A stretch of 64,000 nt of DNA. It comes from Leptospira tipperaryensis. GTDB lineage: Bacteria; Spirochaetota; Leptospiria; Leptospirales; Leptospiraceae. Every line of letters starts with the position of its first letter. Position 1 is the stretch's first letter. The notes beneath the pieces were generated by a model. The model made no database searches and had not been told where the DNA came from. It saw only the letters and a list, made by a program, of their open reading frames with translations. The position numbers and the translations under genes were made by a program. Below, in pieces: positions 8,830 through 20,957 of this stretch. The DNA is taken from contig NZ_CP015217.1 of the NCBI RefSeq assembly GCF_001729245.1, forward strand, positions 2,656,001-2,720,000. The letters run 5' to 3'.

Positions 8830-9954
8830 ATGACCAGAAAACTAGTTTTATTCTTCTTACTCTTCTTAATTCTTTGGGAAACGGGTTGTAACACCGTAAT
8901 CATCCGCCCCTGGACCCCGCCTTACAAAAGCCGATCCGTTCACGACGTTCGAGTTCTCATCGGTAAAGCCGAAGGTGATCTTCAGATCCGCGGCGAAGGA
9001 ATCATCTCTGTCTACGACGCGAACGATCTTCTTATTAAAAAAGGAATCGATATCATTTCTCTGGACGTCTCTCGTCTCAAGGCACCGATTCGTTTCGTGG
9101 GAGAATCAGGCGGCCTAGAATACAAATCTCTAAAGGTCCGAGGTTCGATCAACGTGGTTCCTCAAGGCCAGGGTCCGGCTCTCATCGTAAACTCTCTTCC
9201 TTTAGAAGAATATCTCTACGCGGTTGTTCCTTCCGAGGTTCCTTATAGCTGGCCGAACGAAGCTCTGAAAGCTCAGGCGATCTGCGCGAGAACTTATGCG
9301 GTTCGCGAAATATTAAATAAAAAGAATGCACTCTACGACGTGGAAGCGACTACCAATTCCCAAGTCTACGGCGGATTGGAAAAAGAACATCCGTCCACTA
9401 CCAAAGCCGTACAAGATACCACAGGAGTGATGGCGGTTTACGAAGAGACTCCGATCCAGGCGTTCTTTCATTCGAATAGCGGCGGTAAGACGGAAACTCC
9501 GGATAACGTCTGGGGTGGAAAAAAAATTCCTTACTTGCCTGCGGTGGTTTCCGAGTTTGATCGCGCGGGGGACAACTTCTATTGGAAGGAAACGATCTCT
9601 CAAGATCTCATCGTTTCCAAATTTTCAAATCTCAAGATCGGAGAAATCCAATCCATTCAAGTTTTATCCAGAACGGGATCGGGAAGAGTCGACCTCATGG
9701 AATTTGTGGGAAGCGAAGGTTCTACAAGAATCCGCGGAAAAGAATTTAGACAGACCCTCGGCACTCCGGTTCGTTCTCTTCGTTTCGGAATTCAAAAGGA
9801 AGGAAACGGATATCTCGTCAAAGGGATGGGTTCCGGTCACGGAGTTGGACTCAGCCAGTGGGGAAGTTTTGGAATGGCGAAAGAAAATTTTAATTACGTT
9901 GAAATTCTCAGACACTATTATCCGGGAATCGAACTCGCGAGAATCACTCGATAA
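8830..9954 (+). CDS. SpoIID/LytB-domain lipoprotein
   Basis: A 374-residue exported protein with a signal peptide and lipobox-like WETGC (Cys20). The central SpoIID domain has the typical [19 protein letters not shown] and [13 protein letters not shown] segments, then [19 protein letters not shown]. The C-terminus has the conserved [19 protein letters not shown]. In spore formers SpoIID is a lytic transglycosylase, and LytB-type relatives modulate peptidoglycan hydrolysis. Leptospira does not sporulate, so a role in envelope peptidoglycan remodelling is the reasonable inference. Two hairpins follow the stop. Confidence 0.88.
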   Translation: MTRKLVLFFLLFLILWETGCNTVIIRPWTPPYKSRSVHDVRVLIGKAEGDLQIRGEGIISVYDANDLLIKKGIDIISLDVSRLKAPIRFVGESGGLEYKSLKVRGSINVVPQGQGPALIVNSLPLEEYLYAVVPSEVPYSWPNEALKAQAICARTYAVREILNKKNALYDVEATTNSQVYGGLEKEHPSTTKAVQDTTGVMAVYEETPIQAFFHSNSGGKTETPDNVWGGKKIPYLPAVVSEFDRAGDNFYWKETISQDLIVSKFSNLKIGEIQSIQVLSRTGSGRVDLMEFVGSEGSTRIRGKEFRQTLGTPVRSLRFGIQKEGNGYLVKGMGSGHGVGLSQWGSFGMAKENFNYVEILRHYYPGIELARITR

Positions 9955-9960
9955 CTTAGA

Positions 9961-10052
9961 ATTTCTAAAACGACAAAGAGTTTTAGAAATCACCTTCTTA
10001 GATGCGCCCTTTGATAAACCCGCTTCTGCGGATATTTCAGGGCGTTTTCACT
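9961..10052 (+). terminator. Double hairpin, likely terminator of the SpoIID gene
   Basis: Six bases after the stop is an 11-bp perfect stem (ATTTCTAAAAC with GTTTTAGAAAT, 9961-9990, 8-nt loop). It is followed by CGCCCT (10005) pairing with AGGGCG (10039), which encloses a smaller CCCGC/GCGG hairpin and is followed by T-rich sequence. The second structure fits a Rho-independent terminator. Confidence 0.65.
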
Positions 10053-10206
10053 TTTTGGTCCTTTGAGTAGAATTTAGAAAGCCTCGAAGAAAACGATATC
10101 TCCTTTGGGACAGGATTGAAACGTTTCCTTTTTCTAAAACCAAACCGGAACTTTTTTTTCTCTTTTCACGATCTCGATTCTACGATCTTCTGTCTGATCA
10201 TAAGAA

Positions 10207-10908
10207 ATGACAAACTCCATTCTCTCTCAATCCTCTCTCAAAAGAATCCGTATCTCTCATCTTAGAAAATCCTATCGGAGCGGAAAACTCCAGACTTCAG
10301 TTTTGAAAGGTGTCGATTTGGATATTCAGAGCGAATCGGTCATCACTCTTATGGGGCCTTCTGGTTCGGGTAAATCAACTTTTTTGAATATACTCTCCGG
10401 GATCGACACTCCCGACTCCGGCGAAATTTTTGTAAACGGTCATCCGCTTCATTCCATGAACGAAAAGGAACTCACGAAATATAGAAGAGAGGAAACGGGA
10501 ATCATCTTTCAATTCTTTCATCTCCTTCCCTATCTGAGCGCCCTGGAAAATGTCGCGGTCCCTCTCTACATTTCCGGGACCGGTAAAACAGAGGCTCAGC
10601 AAAAAGCCAAAGAAGCTCTGGAAAAAGTCGGACTCGTCCCGAGATTGTCTCACAAACCGGATGAACTATCAGGAGGGGAACAACAAAGGGTTGCGATCGC
10701 CCGAGCGATCTGTAAAAATCCTTCCTTGATTCTCGCAGACGAACCCACGGGAAATTTGGATACGAAGAATGCAGAAAACGTAATGCGTCTTTTGATGGAT
10801 CTCCAAAAAGAACAAAAGTTTACGCTTCTCATCGTTACACACGATCAAACCCTCGGTTCTCTTGGAGAATTCAGACTCAAAATGGCGGACGGGGTTTTGG
10901 TTTCCTAA
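10207..10908 (+). CDS. ABC transporter ATP-binding protein (LolD/MacB family)
   Basis: A 233-residue ATPase of the LolD/MacB/FtsE-like group. It has Walker [10 protein letters not shown], the group's typical [20 protein letters not shown] segment, signature [15 protein letters not shown], Walker [13 protein letters not shown] and H-loop VTHD. It is followed after 7 bp by a large FtsX-type permease, so the two form one complex. Members of this group do not pump small molecules through a classical channel. They drive lipoprotein release, peptide export or envelope remodelling. Which of these applies is not visible here. Confidence 0.92.
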   Translation: MTNSILSQSSLKRIRISHLRKSYRSGKLQTSVLKGVDLDIQSESVITLMGPSGSGKSTFLNILSGIDTPDSGEIFVNGHPLHSMNEKELTKYRREETGIIFQFFHLLPYLSALENVAVPLYISGTGKTEAQQKAKEALEKVGLVPRLSHKPDELSGGEQQRVAIARAICKNPSLILADEPTGNLDTKNAENVMRLLMDLQKEQKFTLLIVTHDQTLGSLGEFRLKMADGVLVS

Positions 10909-10915
10909 AGTTCTT

Positions 10916-13405
10916 ATGTCCTTTCGAATCTACACCTTATTCTTATTCGAATACTTTCGAAGTCATAAACTCGCAGCATTTTTTGCGTTATCCGGAATCG
11001 CGCTCGGAGTCGGACTTTTTATTTCCACAACCGCAAACGGAATGAAGGCGGAAAAAAGTCTCACCGACTTTGCCATGGGATACTTTCAAGGGGAATATAA
11101 AATCAAGATCACCTCTTCCCAAGGAGATCAAAATCTTCCCGCGACTCTGATCCGGGAACTTTCCTCGGATCCCGAACTCGACTGGATCACAAAGATCGTT
11201 CCCCGTTTTCAAAAAGAAGTAATCTTAGAAGACGGAGTCCGCGCCGTTTATCTGGGACTCGACTTTCTAAAAGAGACAGGAAGCTTACGAGGTCGGGAAG
11301 TTTTTGCAAATCCAAACAACGCGGAAACCTTAGAATCGATCTACGTTAGCAGGGCTTTGTTTGAAAAACTCGGCAAATCGGAAACAAAACTTCGTTCTCA
11401 GTCTAAGACCTTCGATCTCAAAAATCTTAAACCCTTCGATAGCGAAGGAGGAAGTATTCTTATCGAAGATATCGAATCCGCGATGGAACGATTTGAAACG
11501 AAAGGAAACGTTAGTTTTCTTTTGATCCAACCGAACACGTTCCGTTCTTCTCAAAAAGAAATCCTGGAGAAAAAACTCGGAAACTTATACAGAGTCGAAA
11601 CGATAGACGACATCCGTGAGAAATCGGGAAACGCGCTTCGTTCCTTTCAACTCAATCTTCTTGTGATCTCTTTTATCTCCCTCATCATCGCGTTCTTTAT
11701 GGTTTCCAATACGATGTCCGGTTTGTACATCGCCCGCGAAAAAGAATTGGGAATCTTAAAAACGATGGGGCTCGGCGCCGGTCACACGTTTCTTTTGTTC
11801 GTATCTCAGGCTCTTCTTTTGGGAATCGCGGGAAGTATTCTCGGCCTCGGGCTCGGATTCTTTTTTTCAAGACTTGATTTTTTTAGTCCTGAAGCCGCCT
11901 CCGCGGATTTATCTTATATCAAAACGTATCGGTTTATTCCTTCCTCGATTTGGATTTTAGGTTTGGGAATCGGAATCTTGGGTTCGTTTCTTTCCGCAGC
12001 ATTTCCATCCTTTAGAGCCGGAAAGATTTCTCCGGTCTCAATCCTGAGAGAATCTTCTTCCGGAAACAATCGAGTTTCGGAAAAAAAACTTTTGTTTTAT
12101 GGAATTCTTCTTTTGCTCTTATTTACGGGAGTCGCTTTTTTTCCCGTTCGATGGAGATTTCCTATTACCGGACTTTTGGGAATCGGAGGAATCGTAATCG
12201 GCGTTACGCTCTGCTTTCCTTGGATCTTTCAGACGATTACGAGCGTCTTCTTTCGACTCGGTGATCGTTCCGATCGATCCTTTGTATTTATGAAAGTGGG
12301 TTTGGAAGAAACAAAAAATCAACCCCTTCGAAACACACTCACCTCCGCGACCTTGATGCTCGCGACTTCTCTCGTGGTTTGTCTTTCCATTCTTACCGAT
12401 AGTTATCGAAGATCCCTAAACGATTGGGTCGATTCCGAATTTCCGGCGCAACTTACGATCATCAACACCGAAAACCTCGCCGCGGGAATCCACGGAGGAG
12501 TTCCCCTCTTTTTGTTAAACGAACTCGCTCAGCTTCCGGAAGTAAAATCTCTGGACGGTTTTTGTGTAAACACAAGAGTTGAAACCGATCACGGGAACTT
12601 TACAATTCACGCATATACTTTTTCCACATACGATCGCCCGGATTCGGCCGAAAAACTCGCGTCCAAGGAGAATGAAATTCTAATCTCTTCGAACATGGCT
12701 TATCTGCAAAACTTCAAAGTTGGAGATAGAATTTTTCTCTCCACAAAGTTCGGGAAGGAAGAATTTTTTATCAGAGGAATCAAGGAACACTTTTTCTCCG
12801 AGCGCGGAACGATCATGATGGATATCAAAAACTACGACCGATTTTTCGGTCTCTCCGGATACAATTCGATCAAGATATTCTTAAAAGAACCTTCGAAAGA
12901 AAAAGAAGCCGAACTTTCGATTTCGAAAATTTTAATACAAAATCCCTCTCTGAAATTGTTAAATTCTCAGGAACTAAGAGAAATTTATACCGAAGGAGTG
13001 GATAAGGTTTTTGGAGTTTTAAACACGCTCAAGACGACCGCGTTTATCATCGCGATGATCTCCTTGGTTTCTTCTCTTCTCCACAATCTGATCTCGAAAA
13101 AAATGACGTTAGGAATTCTTAAATACCTGGGAGCCGATCACAAACAACTCGGCACGATCCTTTTGACGGAAAGTATCTTTCTTACGGTCCTCTCCACTTT
13201 TTTCGGAATTCTTCTCGCGTTTCTTTTATCTCCGATCGTCCTTTATGTCGTCAATAAGAACGCCTTCGGATGGACTCTTAAGTTTACAGTGACCCCGGAA
13301 GTTTCAGTCGTCTTTCTCATTCTTTCTCCGATCCTCGGAATTCTTTCCGCCTTGGTTCCGTTGTATACTCTGCGAAAACTCGGATTCCGAATCAGTCAAG
13401 AATGA
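10916..13405 (+). CDS. FtsX-like ABC permease, duplicated-domain type
   Basis: An 829-residue permease partner of the preceding ATPase. An N-terminal membrane helix ([20 protein letters not shown]) is followed by a large periplasmic domain and three helices ending in an FtsX domain ([21 protein letters not shown]). Two central helices come next, then a second helix-periplasmic-FtsX module ([22 protein letters not shown]). This layout matches large YbbP-like permeases rather than single-module LolC or MacB. I start at ATG 10916, after the ATPase stop. A longer frame begins inside the ATPase at 10862 but adds residues with no permease character. No dedicated lipoprotein-release motif is seen. 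Confidence 0.87.
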   Translation: MSFRIYTLFLFEYFRSHKLAAFFALSGIALGVGLFISTTANGMKAEKSLTDFAMGYFQGEYKIKITSSQGDQNLPATLIRELSSDPELDWITKIVPRFQKEVILEDGVRAVYLGLDFLKETGSLRGREVFANPNNAETLESIYVSRALFEKLGKSETKLRSQSKTFDLKNLKPFDSEGGSILIEDIESAMERFETKGNVSFLLIQPNTFRSSQKEILEKKLGNLYRVETIDDIREKSGNALRSFQLNLLVISFISLIIAFFMVSNTMSGLYIAREKELGILKTMGLGAGHTFLLFVSQALLLGIAGSILGLGLGFFFSRLDFFSPEAASADLSYIKTYRFIPSSIWILGLGIGILGSFLSAAFPSFRAGKISPVSILRESSSGNNRVSEKKLLFYGILLLLLFTGVAFFPVRWRFPITGLLGIGGIVIGVTLCFPWIFQTITSVFFRLGDRSDRSFVFMKVGLEETKNQPLRNTLTSATLMLATSLVVCLSILTDSYRRSLNDWVDSEFPAQLTIINTENLAAGIHGGVPLFLLNELAQLPEVKSLDGFCVNTRVETDHGNFTIHAYTFSTYDRPDSAEKLASKENEILISSNMAYLQNFKVGDRIFLSTKFGKEEFFIRGIKEHFFSERGTIMMDIKNYDRFFGLSGYNSIKIFLKEPSKEKEAELSISKILIQNPSLKLLNSQELREIYTEGVDKVFGVLNTLKTTAFIIAMISLVSSLLHNLISKKMTLGILKYLGADHKQLGTILLTESIFLTVLSTFFGILLAFLLSPIVLYVVNKNAFGWTLKFTVTPEVSVVFLILSPILGILSALVPLYTLRKLGFRISQE

Positions 13406-13486
13406 TTTCAAACGTTGTGCCTTTGAAGCAAAGATGAAAACCAACTTGATTGTAAAAGAACTTTCGATTAGGATGTTCCAACCGTT

Positions 13487-14419
13487 ATGAAGAGCCTCAC
13501 AGACGTAGCCTTAGAAATCGCATCCGAAATTCGGAAGATCAATCTTCAAGACGACGATAAGATCCCTACTTCCGATACGTTTGTAAAAGAATTGATGGCT
13601 CTCTATTCGAGAGAACCGGAAGACCTTCGTAATATCATAGAATCGCTTCGAGAAGCCAAAGTCATCTTTGTCATCAAGATCGTTTTACCCGAGGAAAGGG
13701 CAGGAAAGATGAGCGATCCCGGAGTGGACGCATACGCCTATGCGGATCTCAAAATTCTTACCGATCTAAAATACTATGCTGAAAAAAAATTAGAACGTCT
13801 TTATGAGGCGACCTACTACAAAAAAAAATCTCCCTCGCTCATCGCCAGAGAACTCTTTCCAAAAATTCGAGAACTAAACAACACCCCGATCGGAAGACTC
13901 GTGAACATCGCGGTGATGATCGAAGAGTTTATTCGGATGGTGAACAACAATCCGAACGACTTCCAAGAAGAATTCAGAGTTCAGGCCTTAGAAGAAATTT
14001 TAGTCTCCAAGGGAAGCAGTCCGACCGAAGGCAAAGACATCGGCGAGGAAAATCCGACGACTTCGTTTTCAAGTTCGTTCGGCCCCTCCCTTTCTCAAAG
14101 AGCGACGGATCGGATTGAGGAACAATTCAACAACGTAAATCCAAACAGTCCTTGGGGAAGAATGGTTTCCAAGTTCTCGATCGATTTTTTACTTCGAGTT
14201 CATCTCAGAAAATGCGAATTTGAAACGGTTCGAAAACTGATCATCACCGGAAAAGTCGCAGAAGCTGAACATCTACGTTTGGTTAGAGACAATCTACTCA
14301 AGATGGAAAAAAACATCCACGTCGACAAGGTACTCGCCTCCTACCTTGACGAAATGGTCGAACTCAGAAGACTCACACAGAGAAAACTCAATCTACTCGG
14401 AAAGTCTAAGATTATCTAA
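13487..14419 (+). CDS. Conserved hypothetical helical protein
   Basis: A 310-residue soluble protein that I do not recognise. It starts MKSLTDVALEIASEIRKI and looks almost entirely helical. A Ser/Thr/Gly/Asn-rich linker around residues 180-225 separates an N-terminal part from a basic C-terminal helical part (FLLRVHLRKCEFETVRKLIITGKVAEAE and a closing Arg/Lys-rich segment). No signal peptide or catalytic motif is seen. It lies 81 bp after the ABC permease on the same strand, so it could be co-transcribed. It converges with the next gene across 12 bp without an obvious terminator. Confidence 0.78.
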   Translation: MKSLTDVALEIASEIRKINLQDDDKIPTSDTFVKELMALYSREPEDLRNIIESLREAKVIFVIKIVLPEERAGKMSDPGVDAYAYADLKILTDLKYYAEKKLERLYEATYYKKKSPSLIARELFPKIRELNNTPIGRLVNIAVMIEEFIRMVNNNPNDFQEEFRVQALEEILVSKGSSPTEGKDIGEENPTTSFSSSFGPSLSQRATDRIEEQFNNVNPNSPWGRMVSKFSIDFLLRVHLRKCEFETVRKLIITGKVAEAEHLRLVRDNLLKMEKNIHVDKVLASYLDEMVELRRLTQRKLNLLGKSKII

Positions 14420-14431
14420 AAGAATTCTAAA

Positions 14432-15139
14432 TTAGAAAAGTTTTAAATAGATCGCACACTGAGCGATCAAAAGCGCTCCCAAAAGAAAAATCCAACGGCG
14501 TTTTGCGGAAAACGCCATCTTAATCTTATCCTCCGGAAAGTAGATCGCCACAAGAAGTGAGTTCACGTTTGCGACGAGATAAAAGGATTCTATCTTGATT
14601 CCAAAAGGTTTGTAAAACGACGCCACGAGAACAGCAAAAGAAGGAATAAAATAAAGAAGAGTTTTCGGTTGAAAAAAGCCGCCCTTGCTCTCCGTAAGAA
14701 TCACTTTTTTACCCGTATGTTTCTCCAGAGTCGATTGAAACAAATCAGGCTCCAAAAGATTGAGAACCGGAATTTGGTCTTCCTTTGTTGAAACCAAAAA
14801 ACGAACGTAGGAACGAAAAAGATCTCTTTCGACCGAAACTACGGACTTGAGTTTTGTTTCCAAGGATTGTCCTTTCGAATTGAAAAGTTTCAAAGAATTC
14901 GGTCCCAACTCCACCTTGGCGCCTTCGAGAACGCGGAGTTGTCTCGAAAAATTTCTATAAAGAAGAAACCCGAGAAAGATTGAGAGAAGACCAAAAATTC
15001 TCACAAAATCCGTACGTCCCTCTTCCGGGACCTTTAAAAAGTTCCATGCCAAAAAGGAAAGATAAAGAAGAATCACCGCCACCGAACGAAGAAGGAGATT
15101 TTTACGAAATTTCGCAGAATCATATAAGAATTCACGCAT
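14432..15139 (-). CDS. Hypothetical inner-membrane protein
   Basis: A 235-residue protein with two N-terminal membrane helices (SVAVILLYLSFLAWNFL and RIFGLLSIFLGFLLY). A cytosolic region of about 90 residues follows (ELGPNSLKLFNSKGQSLETKL and onward), which resembles PH-like YcxB/bPH folds. Three C-terminal helices end at the terminus. Its start overlaps the stop of pyrE by 8 bp, so it is translated from the pyrE transcript. The bPH comparison is by layout only. Function unknown. Confidence 0.75.
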   Translation of the reverse strand: MREFLYDSAKFRKNLLLRSVAVILLYLSFLAWNFLKVPEEGRTDFVRIFGLLSIFLGFLLYRNFSRQLRVLEGAKVELGPNSLKLFNSKGQSLETKLKSVVSVERDLFRSYVRFLVSTKEDQIPVLNLLEPDLFQSTLEKHTGKKVILTESKGGFFQPKTLLYFIPSFAVLVASFYKPFGIKIESFYLVANVNSLLVAIYFPEDKIKMAFSAKRRWIFLLGALLIAQCAIYLKLF

Positions 15140-15695
15140 GTTCTAAATTACCAAAATCACTTTTTTTGAATATAGGAAAAATCTGAACTCCTTCGTCGAG
15201 AATCGCTTCCATCCCGCCTTCCTGACGATCCAAAATACAAATTCCTTGAGTGACCTCGATGCCCGAGTCTCTTAGACTCCGAATCGCCTGAATCGTAGAA
15301 CCGCCGGTCGTGATCACGTCGTCTACGATCACGCAACTTTTGACCGCGTGAACGGCGCCTTCGACCAGCTTTTTGGTCCCGTGTTCTTTGGAGGTTTTGC
15401 GGATGATCAACGGATAGACGTTCTTATTTTGTTTTCTAAATTCTAAACTGATTCCGTAACAGATCGGATCCGCGCCCATCGTAAGTCCGCCAAAGGCTTC
15501 CGGTTTTGTGATCCCCACTTGAGGAAGGTGTTCGTCTACGATGTATTTGCAAAGAAGCTCCAAACGATCGGGGACAAGAGTGATTTCCTTACAATTAAAA
15601 TAGTGTCTGGACTGTTTACCCGAAGCGAGAGTAAAGGGTTGTTCGGAGTATCGATAAGCGTGATTTCGAATGAGGTCTAAAAGATCTTGTTTCAT
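15132..15695 (-). CDS. pyrE: Orotate phosphoribosyltransferase
   Basis: A 187-residue enzyme of pyrimidine synthesis that joins orotate to PRPP to give OMP. The PRPP-binding motif is clear as CVIVDDVITTGGSTIQA near residue 117. The upstream RKTSKEHGTKKLVEG segment carries the flexible catalytic loop lysines. Length is normal for the short PyrE class. No other pyrimidine gene is adjacent. The downstream membrane-protein gene overlaps it by 8 bp. Confidence 0.92.
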   Translation of the reverse strand: MKQDLLDLIRNHAYRYSEQPFTLASGKQSRHYFNCKEITLVPDRLELLCKYIVDEHLPQVGITKPEAFGGLTMGADPICYGISLEFRKQNKNVYPLIIRKTSKEHGTKKLVEGAVHAVKSCVIVDDVITTGGSTIQAIRSLRDSGIEVTQGICILDRQEGGMEAILDEGVQIFPIFKKSDFGNLEHA

Positions 15696-15809
15696 GAAGA
15701 GTTCTCGTTCTTTTTAATAAATATTTTTAACCAGAATCCGAAATGGAAAGAATCTGGAAAACCGGAAAAAACACTTTCAAAAGGAGTTCGAACCTGAATT
15801 CTGTAAATC

Positions 15810-17744
<1,935 letters not shown>

Positions 17745-17746
17745 AA

Positions 17747-18058
17747 TCAACCGACCTTTAAAGTGGTTGGTTTGATTTTATTGTATTCTTTTCCTTTGAT
17801 TCGAACGAGTTCTTCCAGATCGAAGGCCATTTGATAATTGAGCCAGAAATCGGGAGTCATCTTAAAATACTTTGCAAGTCGCAGCGCCGTATCCGGCGTT
17901 ATCGACTTTTTACGGTGAATGATCTGAGAGATGAGACTTTCCGAAATGCCGATGTCTTTCGACAAACGGTACGCCGACAAGGACATCGGTTCTAAAAAAT
18001 CAAACTTCAATACATCTCCTGGATGCGGATTGGAAACTCTTCTGTTTTTTATTTTCAT
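17747..18058 (-). CDS. HigA-family XRE antitoxin-like regulator
   Basis: A 103-residue DNA-binding protein of the HigA/VapI group. PHPGDVLKFDFLEPMSLSAYRLSKDIGIS enters a helix-turn-helix (ISESLISQIIHRKKSITPDTALRLAKYF), followed by the family's MTPDFWLNYQMAFDLE. I start at ATG 18058 because AAGAAGG lies 8 bp upstream. The frame extends to 18082 but loses that site. HigA genes normally follow a higB toxin gene, but the 155 bp upstream up to the next gene contains no RelE/HigB-like frame that I could find. It is therefore an orphan antitoxin or a regulator in its own right. Confidence 0.85.
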   Translation of the reverse strand: MKIKNRRVSNPHPGDVLKFDFLEPMSLSAYRLSKDIGISESLISQIIHRKKSITPDTALRLAKYFKMTPDFWLNYQMAFDLEELVRIKGKEYNKIKPTTLKVG

Positions 18059-18159
18059 AATGTAAACCTTCTTACAAGGCAATGTTTATCAGATTCTTCG
18101 CGAAAAAAAACGGAGATAGAATTTCAGAGCGATGTTTTGATTTTTAAAATGTAGGAAAC

Positions 18160-18199
18160 GATCCAACATCGGCGGAGAATCAAATACCGACGTTGGATT
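18160..18199 (-). terminator. Hairpin after the coiled-coil gene, possible terminator
   Basis: ATCCAACATCGG pairs with CCGACGTTGGAT across a roughly 15-nt loop (one G-T wobble). It lies just past the stop of the gene ending at 18213. The following T-run is weak on the minus strand, so termination is plausible but not certain. Confidence 0.5.
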
Positions 18200-18212
18200 G
18201 AACTTTTGAGTT

Positions 18213-18914
18213 TTAGAAGCCGGCTTGTTTGAAAGCGTTTTCCTTATCTCTTTGAACTTGTTGGAGCTGGTTCTTGATCGAGTCTTGGATGTTTTGTAAT
18301 TTTTTCTCGGTCTCTTCTTCCCCGGAACCTTTTTGAAGATCTACGAGATAGTTGATGATATCCATACGATCCTGGGTTTGTTTTTCCATGTGATTGTAAT
18401 AGGAACGAATCTGAGTAGGAGAAGCGGTTCTCGCGTAGACGTTTCTTGCGGCTTCGGCGATCTGATTCTCCTCTTGTTTTTTGGCTTCTCTTTCTGCGGC
18501 ATTCAGTTTTTTAGGAACCAGAGAATTGTTCGGAAAACGTTCTCTCAACTGCGCAAAACGTTCCATCTCTTCGTTTGTATAAGGTTTGTTTGTCTGTGGA
18601 TTGAGAGGGTTGTCCGGATCGGATGCGTTCGGGTCCGCTTCTTTTGCTTCCCCTTTTTCGGATTCTATGTATTCCCCTTTTCCCGCTTTGTAAAAGGAAG
18701 AATCAAAGATCGAATCGTTGGTTCTTCCGCCGGAGGAACCGGAGGAAGATGAGGACGAACTCCCGCCTCCTCCCAAAAGAAGAGCGACGCTGTCTGCTTC
18801 TCTGTTTTTCTTTTCTCTTTCTCCCGGATCGTCGGAAGAAAAGAGAATCCAAATTAGGGCTACAAGAGCGATGGAAATCCCAGAATAGAGGATGATTTTA
18901 CGAATGCTGACCAC
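18213..18914 (-). CDS. Membrane-anchored coiled-coil protein with Ser/Gly linker
   Basis: A 233-residue protein with one N-terminal membrane helix (IILYSGISIALVALIWILF), probably an uncleaved anchor. A low-complexity Gly/Ser tract follows at about residues 48-63 (LLGGGGSSSSSSSGSSGG), then a polar region and a long charged helical C-terminus (AEREAKKQEENQIAEAARN and DLQKGSGEEETEKKLQNIQ) that looks coiled-coil. A periplasmic structural or scaffold role is possible. I do not recognise a family. The homopolymeric Ser codons may vary in number between strains. Confidence 0.75.
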   Translation of the reverse strand: MVSIRKIILYSGISIALVALIWILFSSDDPGEREKKNREADSVALLLGGGGSSSSSSSGSSGGRTNDSIFDSSFYKAGKGEYIESEKGEAKEADPNASDPDNPLNPQTNKPYTNEEMERFAQLRERFPNNSLVPKKLNAAEREAKKQEENQIAEAARNVYARTASPTQIRSYYNHMEKQTQDRMDIINYLVDLQKGSGEEETEKKLQNIQDSIKNQLQQVQRDKENAFKQAGF

Positions 18915-19034
18915 GGTTTGTTCTCCGGAAGAATTCAGGAAATTTTGATTGTAAGACCGCCGTTCTAGGAAATTCTATCCTGAAAGCGGATCCTTTCTAA
19001 TTTTTAAGAATTTGAATCCGAAGCAAGATAAAAA

Positions 19035-19775
19035 ATGTCTTCTAAAACACTGCATCCAGCGATTCTTTCCACCCTCTTTGCGATTTTTCTTTTTCTCGGA
19101 TGTGGTCAAAATACGGAGACAGCTCAGTCCCCCTTTGTTTTTCTTTCTCCCGTAGGAGTTCCTCAGTTCTTGAGCGTAATCGCCGTGAACGAAGGAATTA
19201 CGGACAAGGCGGTAAAGGACATAGATTTTGTATCCGAGCCTAACAGCTACAAACCCGAATATCTGATCCGCTATTATATTACGAATGGAGAACCTCAGTT
19301 CGTAGGTTATAATCTTTATATTACTACCGCGGCCCCTTCCGTAGCGGAAACGTTAGCCGGTGGAAATGTCTATCTCGAAGACGGGGTCCAACCTTCTTTT
19401 CCTCATTTGGCTTCCGAGGCTTCGACTAGTTCTACGAAATTACAAACCCATCGTGTTCTAAATCAAGTTCCTCCGCCCGGTGTTTTTCCATTTATCAAAT
19501 GTGAAATTTATACCTTCACGATGAGAGCCCTCTTGAACAATGGAATCTTTTCCAATCCTTCTACGGCCGTTCGAATGTGTTCTTCCTCTCGTCCTTATCT
19601 CTGTCCCGTAGGATCCAGTTGTAATCCATCGGAATGTAATACAGGTTCTTGTAGCACGACCGTAAAACAAAACTGTCCGGTAGGAACTCTTTGCAATCCA
19701 TGTCTGATCGCCGGCGCCGAAGAAACGGGATGTGTTTGTCCTTCCGGCGTTTCTCCTCCCGGCTGTAATCTATGA
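19035..19775 (+). CDS. Cys-rich C-terminus lipoprotein
   Basis: A 246-residue predicted lipoprotein with lipobox FLGC (Cys23) after a hydrophobic signal. The middle (around residues 35-180) looks beta-rich, like a fibronectin-type fold. The last 60 residues are cysteine-rich, with two CPVG-x-x-CNP segments (CPVGSSCNPSECNTGSC and CPVGTLCNPC), suggesting an extracytoplasmic disulfide-bonded tail. Its stop overlaps the start of the rsmI-like gene by four bases, an unusual coupling of a surface-type lipoprotein to an RNA methyltransferase. No function is assigned. Confidence 0.78.
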   Translation: MSSKTLHPAILSTLFAIFLFLGCGQNTETAQSPFVFLSPVGVPQFLSVIAVNEGITDKAVKDIDFVSEPNSYKPEYLIRYYITNGEPQFVGYNLYITTAAPSVAETLAGGNVYLEDGVQPSFPHLASEASTSSTKLQTHRVLNQVPPPGVFPFIKCEIYTFTMRALLNNGIFSNPSTAVRMCSSSRPYLCPVGSSCNPSECNTGSCSTTVKQNCPVGTLCNPCLIAGAEETGCVCPSGVSPPGCNL

Positions 19776-20539
19776 GTTTAGAGGAAGAATTCGAAGAATC
19801 TTCCTCGGAAGAAATTCCACTCCAACCGGGAACACTTTACGTCGTTTCCACTCCGATCGGAAACCTAGAAGACCTCACTTTTCGAGCCCTTCGCATTCTT
19901 AAAAATACAAATCGAATCCTCTGTGAGAACGCGGGACATTCCAGAAGACTTCTGAAATACTATGGAATTGATACCCCGGCTTCCACGCTTTATAAGGATC
20001 AATCCGCGGTTCCCTATTCCGGGCTGATCGAAGAATTGAGAGAAGGAAAGAATTTTGCTCTCATCTCGGACGCGGGCGCCCCTGGGGTTTCGGATCCAGG
20101 TTCCCATCTCATACGAATGGTTCGAGAAGCGGGGTTAAACGTCACTCCGGTTCCCGGAGCGAGCGCCCTCACCGCGTTACTCTCCATCTCGGGTTGGCAG
20201 GCGAATCCGTTTTTATTTCTGGGATTTGTGTCCGAGAAAAAAGGAAAGAAAAGAAATCAACTGGGAGAATGGAAAGAATTCGAAGGATTGATTATGATCT
20301 TCGAATCGGTGCACCGAATCGGAGATACAATCGACGCCGTGAAAGAAATTTTTCCGGATGGAGAATTCCTGATCGGACGGGAAATGACCAAAATTCACGA
20401 GGAAATTCTTCATTATTCTCCCCTTTCCGAAGGAAAACTCAAGGAATTTGCCCGAAAGGGCGAATTTGTGGTTTTAATCAACACGAATCGGAAAAAAATG
20501 CTTAAAGGCTCTCTTGGATCGGCCGATAGAATTCAGTAG
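19772..20539 (+). CDS. rsmI: RsmI-family 16S rRNA 2'-O-methyltransferase, divergent
   Basis: A 255-residue tetrapyrrole-methylase-fold protein of the RsmI family, which 2'-O-methylates C1402 of 16S rRNA. GTLYVVSTPIGNLEDLTFRAL, LISDAGAPGVSDPG and VPGASALTAL are good matches. However, the normally near-invariant EDTRH segment reads ENAGHS (residues 52-57), and the usual HDHNE-like stretch is YKDQS. It also seems shorter at the C-terminus than E. coli RsmI. It may be a working lineage variant or a paralogue with altered activity. It is coupled by ATGA to the upstream lipoprotein and followed 12 bp later by flgM. Confidence 0.83.
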   Translation: MSLEEEFEESSSEEIPLQPGTLYVVSTPIGNLEDLTFRALRILKNTNRILCENAGHSRRLLKYYGIDTPASTLYKDQSAVPYSGLIEELREGKNFALISDAGAPGVSDPGSHLIRMVREAGLNVTPVPGASALTALLSISGWQANPFLFLGFVSEKKGKKRNQLGEWKEFEGLIMIFESVHRIGDTIDAVKEIFPDGEFLIGREMTKIHEEILHYSPLSEGKLKEFARKGEFVVLINTNRKKMLKGSLGSADRIQ

Positions 20540-20546
20540 AGGTAAG

Positions 20547-20875
<329 letters not shown>

Positions 20876-20957
20876 AAACGTTACGGAAGACTGATTTTTA
20901 CCTCTATTTAAATTAGAATGATTCCGAGTCACTAGGTTACTCTGGGGGACGACGACG

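Noticed and set aside
9515..10066. 183-residue plus-strand frame overlapping the SpoIID gene
   Set aside because: Overlaps the conserved SpoIID C-terminus and runs through its terminator hairpins.
10862..10915. N-terminal extension of the large permease
   Set aside because: It lies inside the ATPase gene in another frame and adds residues with no membrane-protein character. ATG 10916 fits better.
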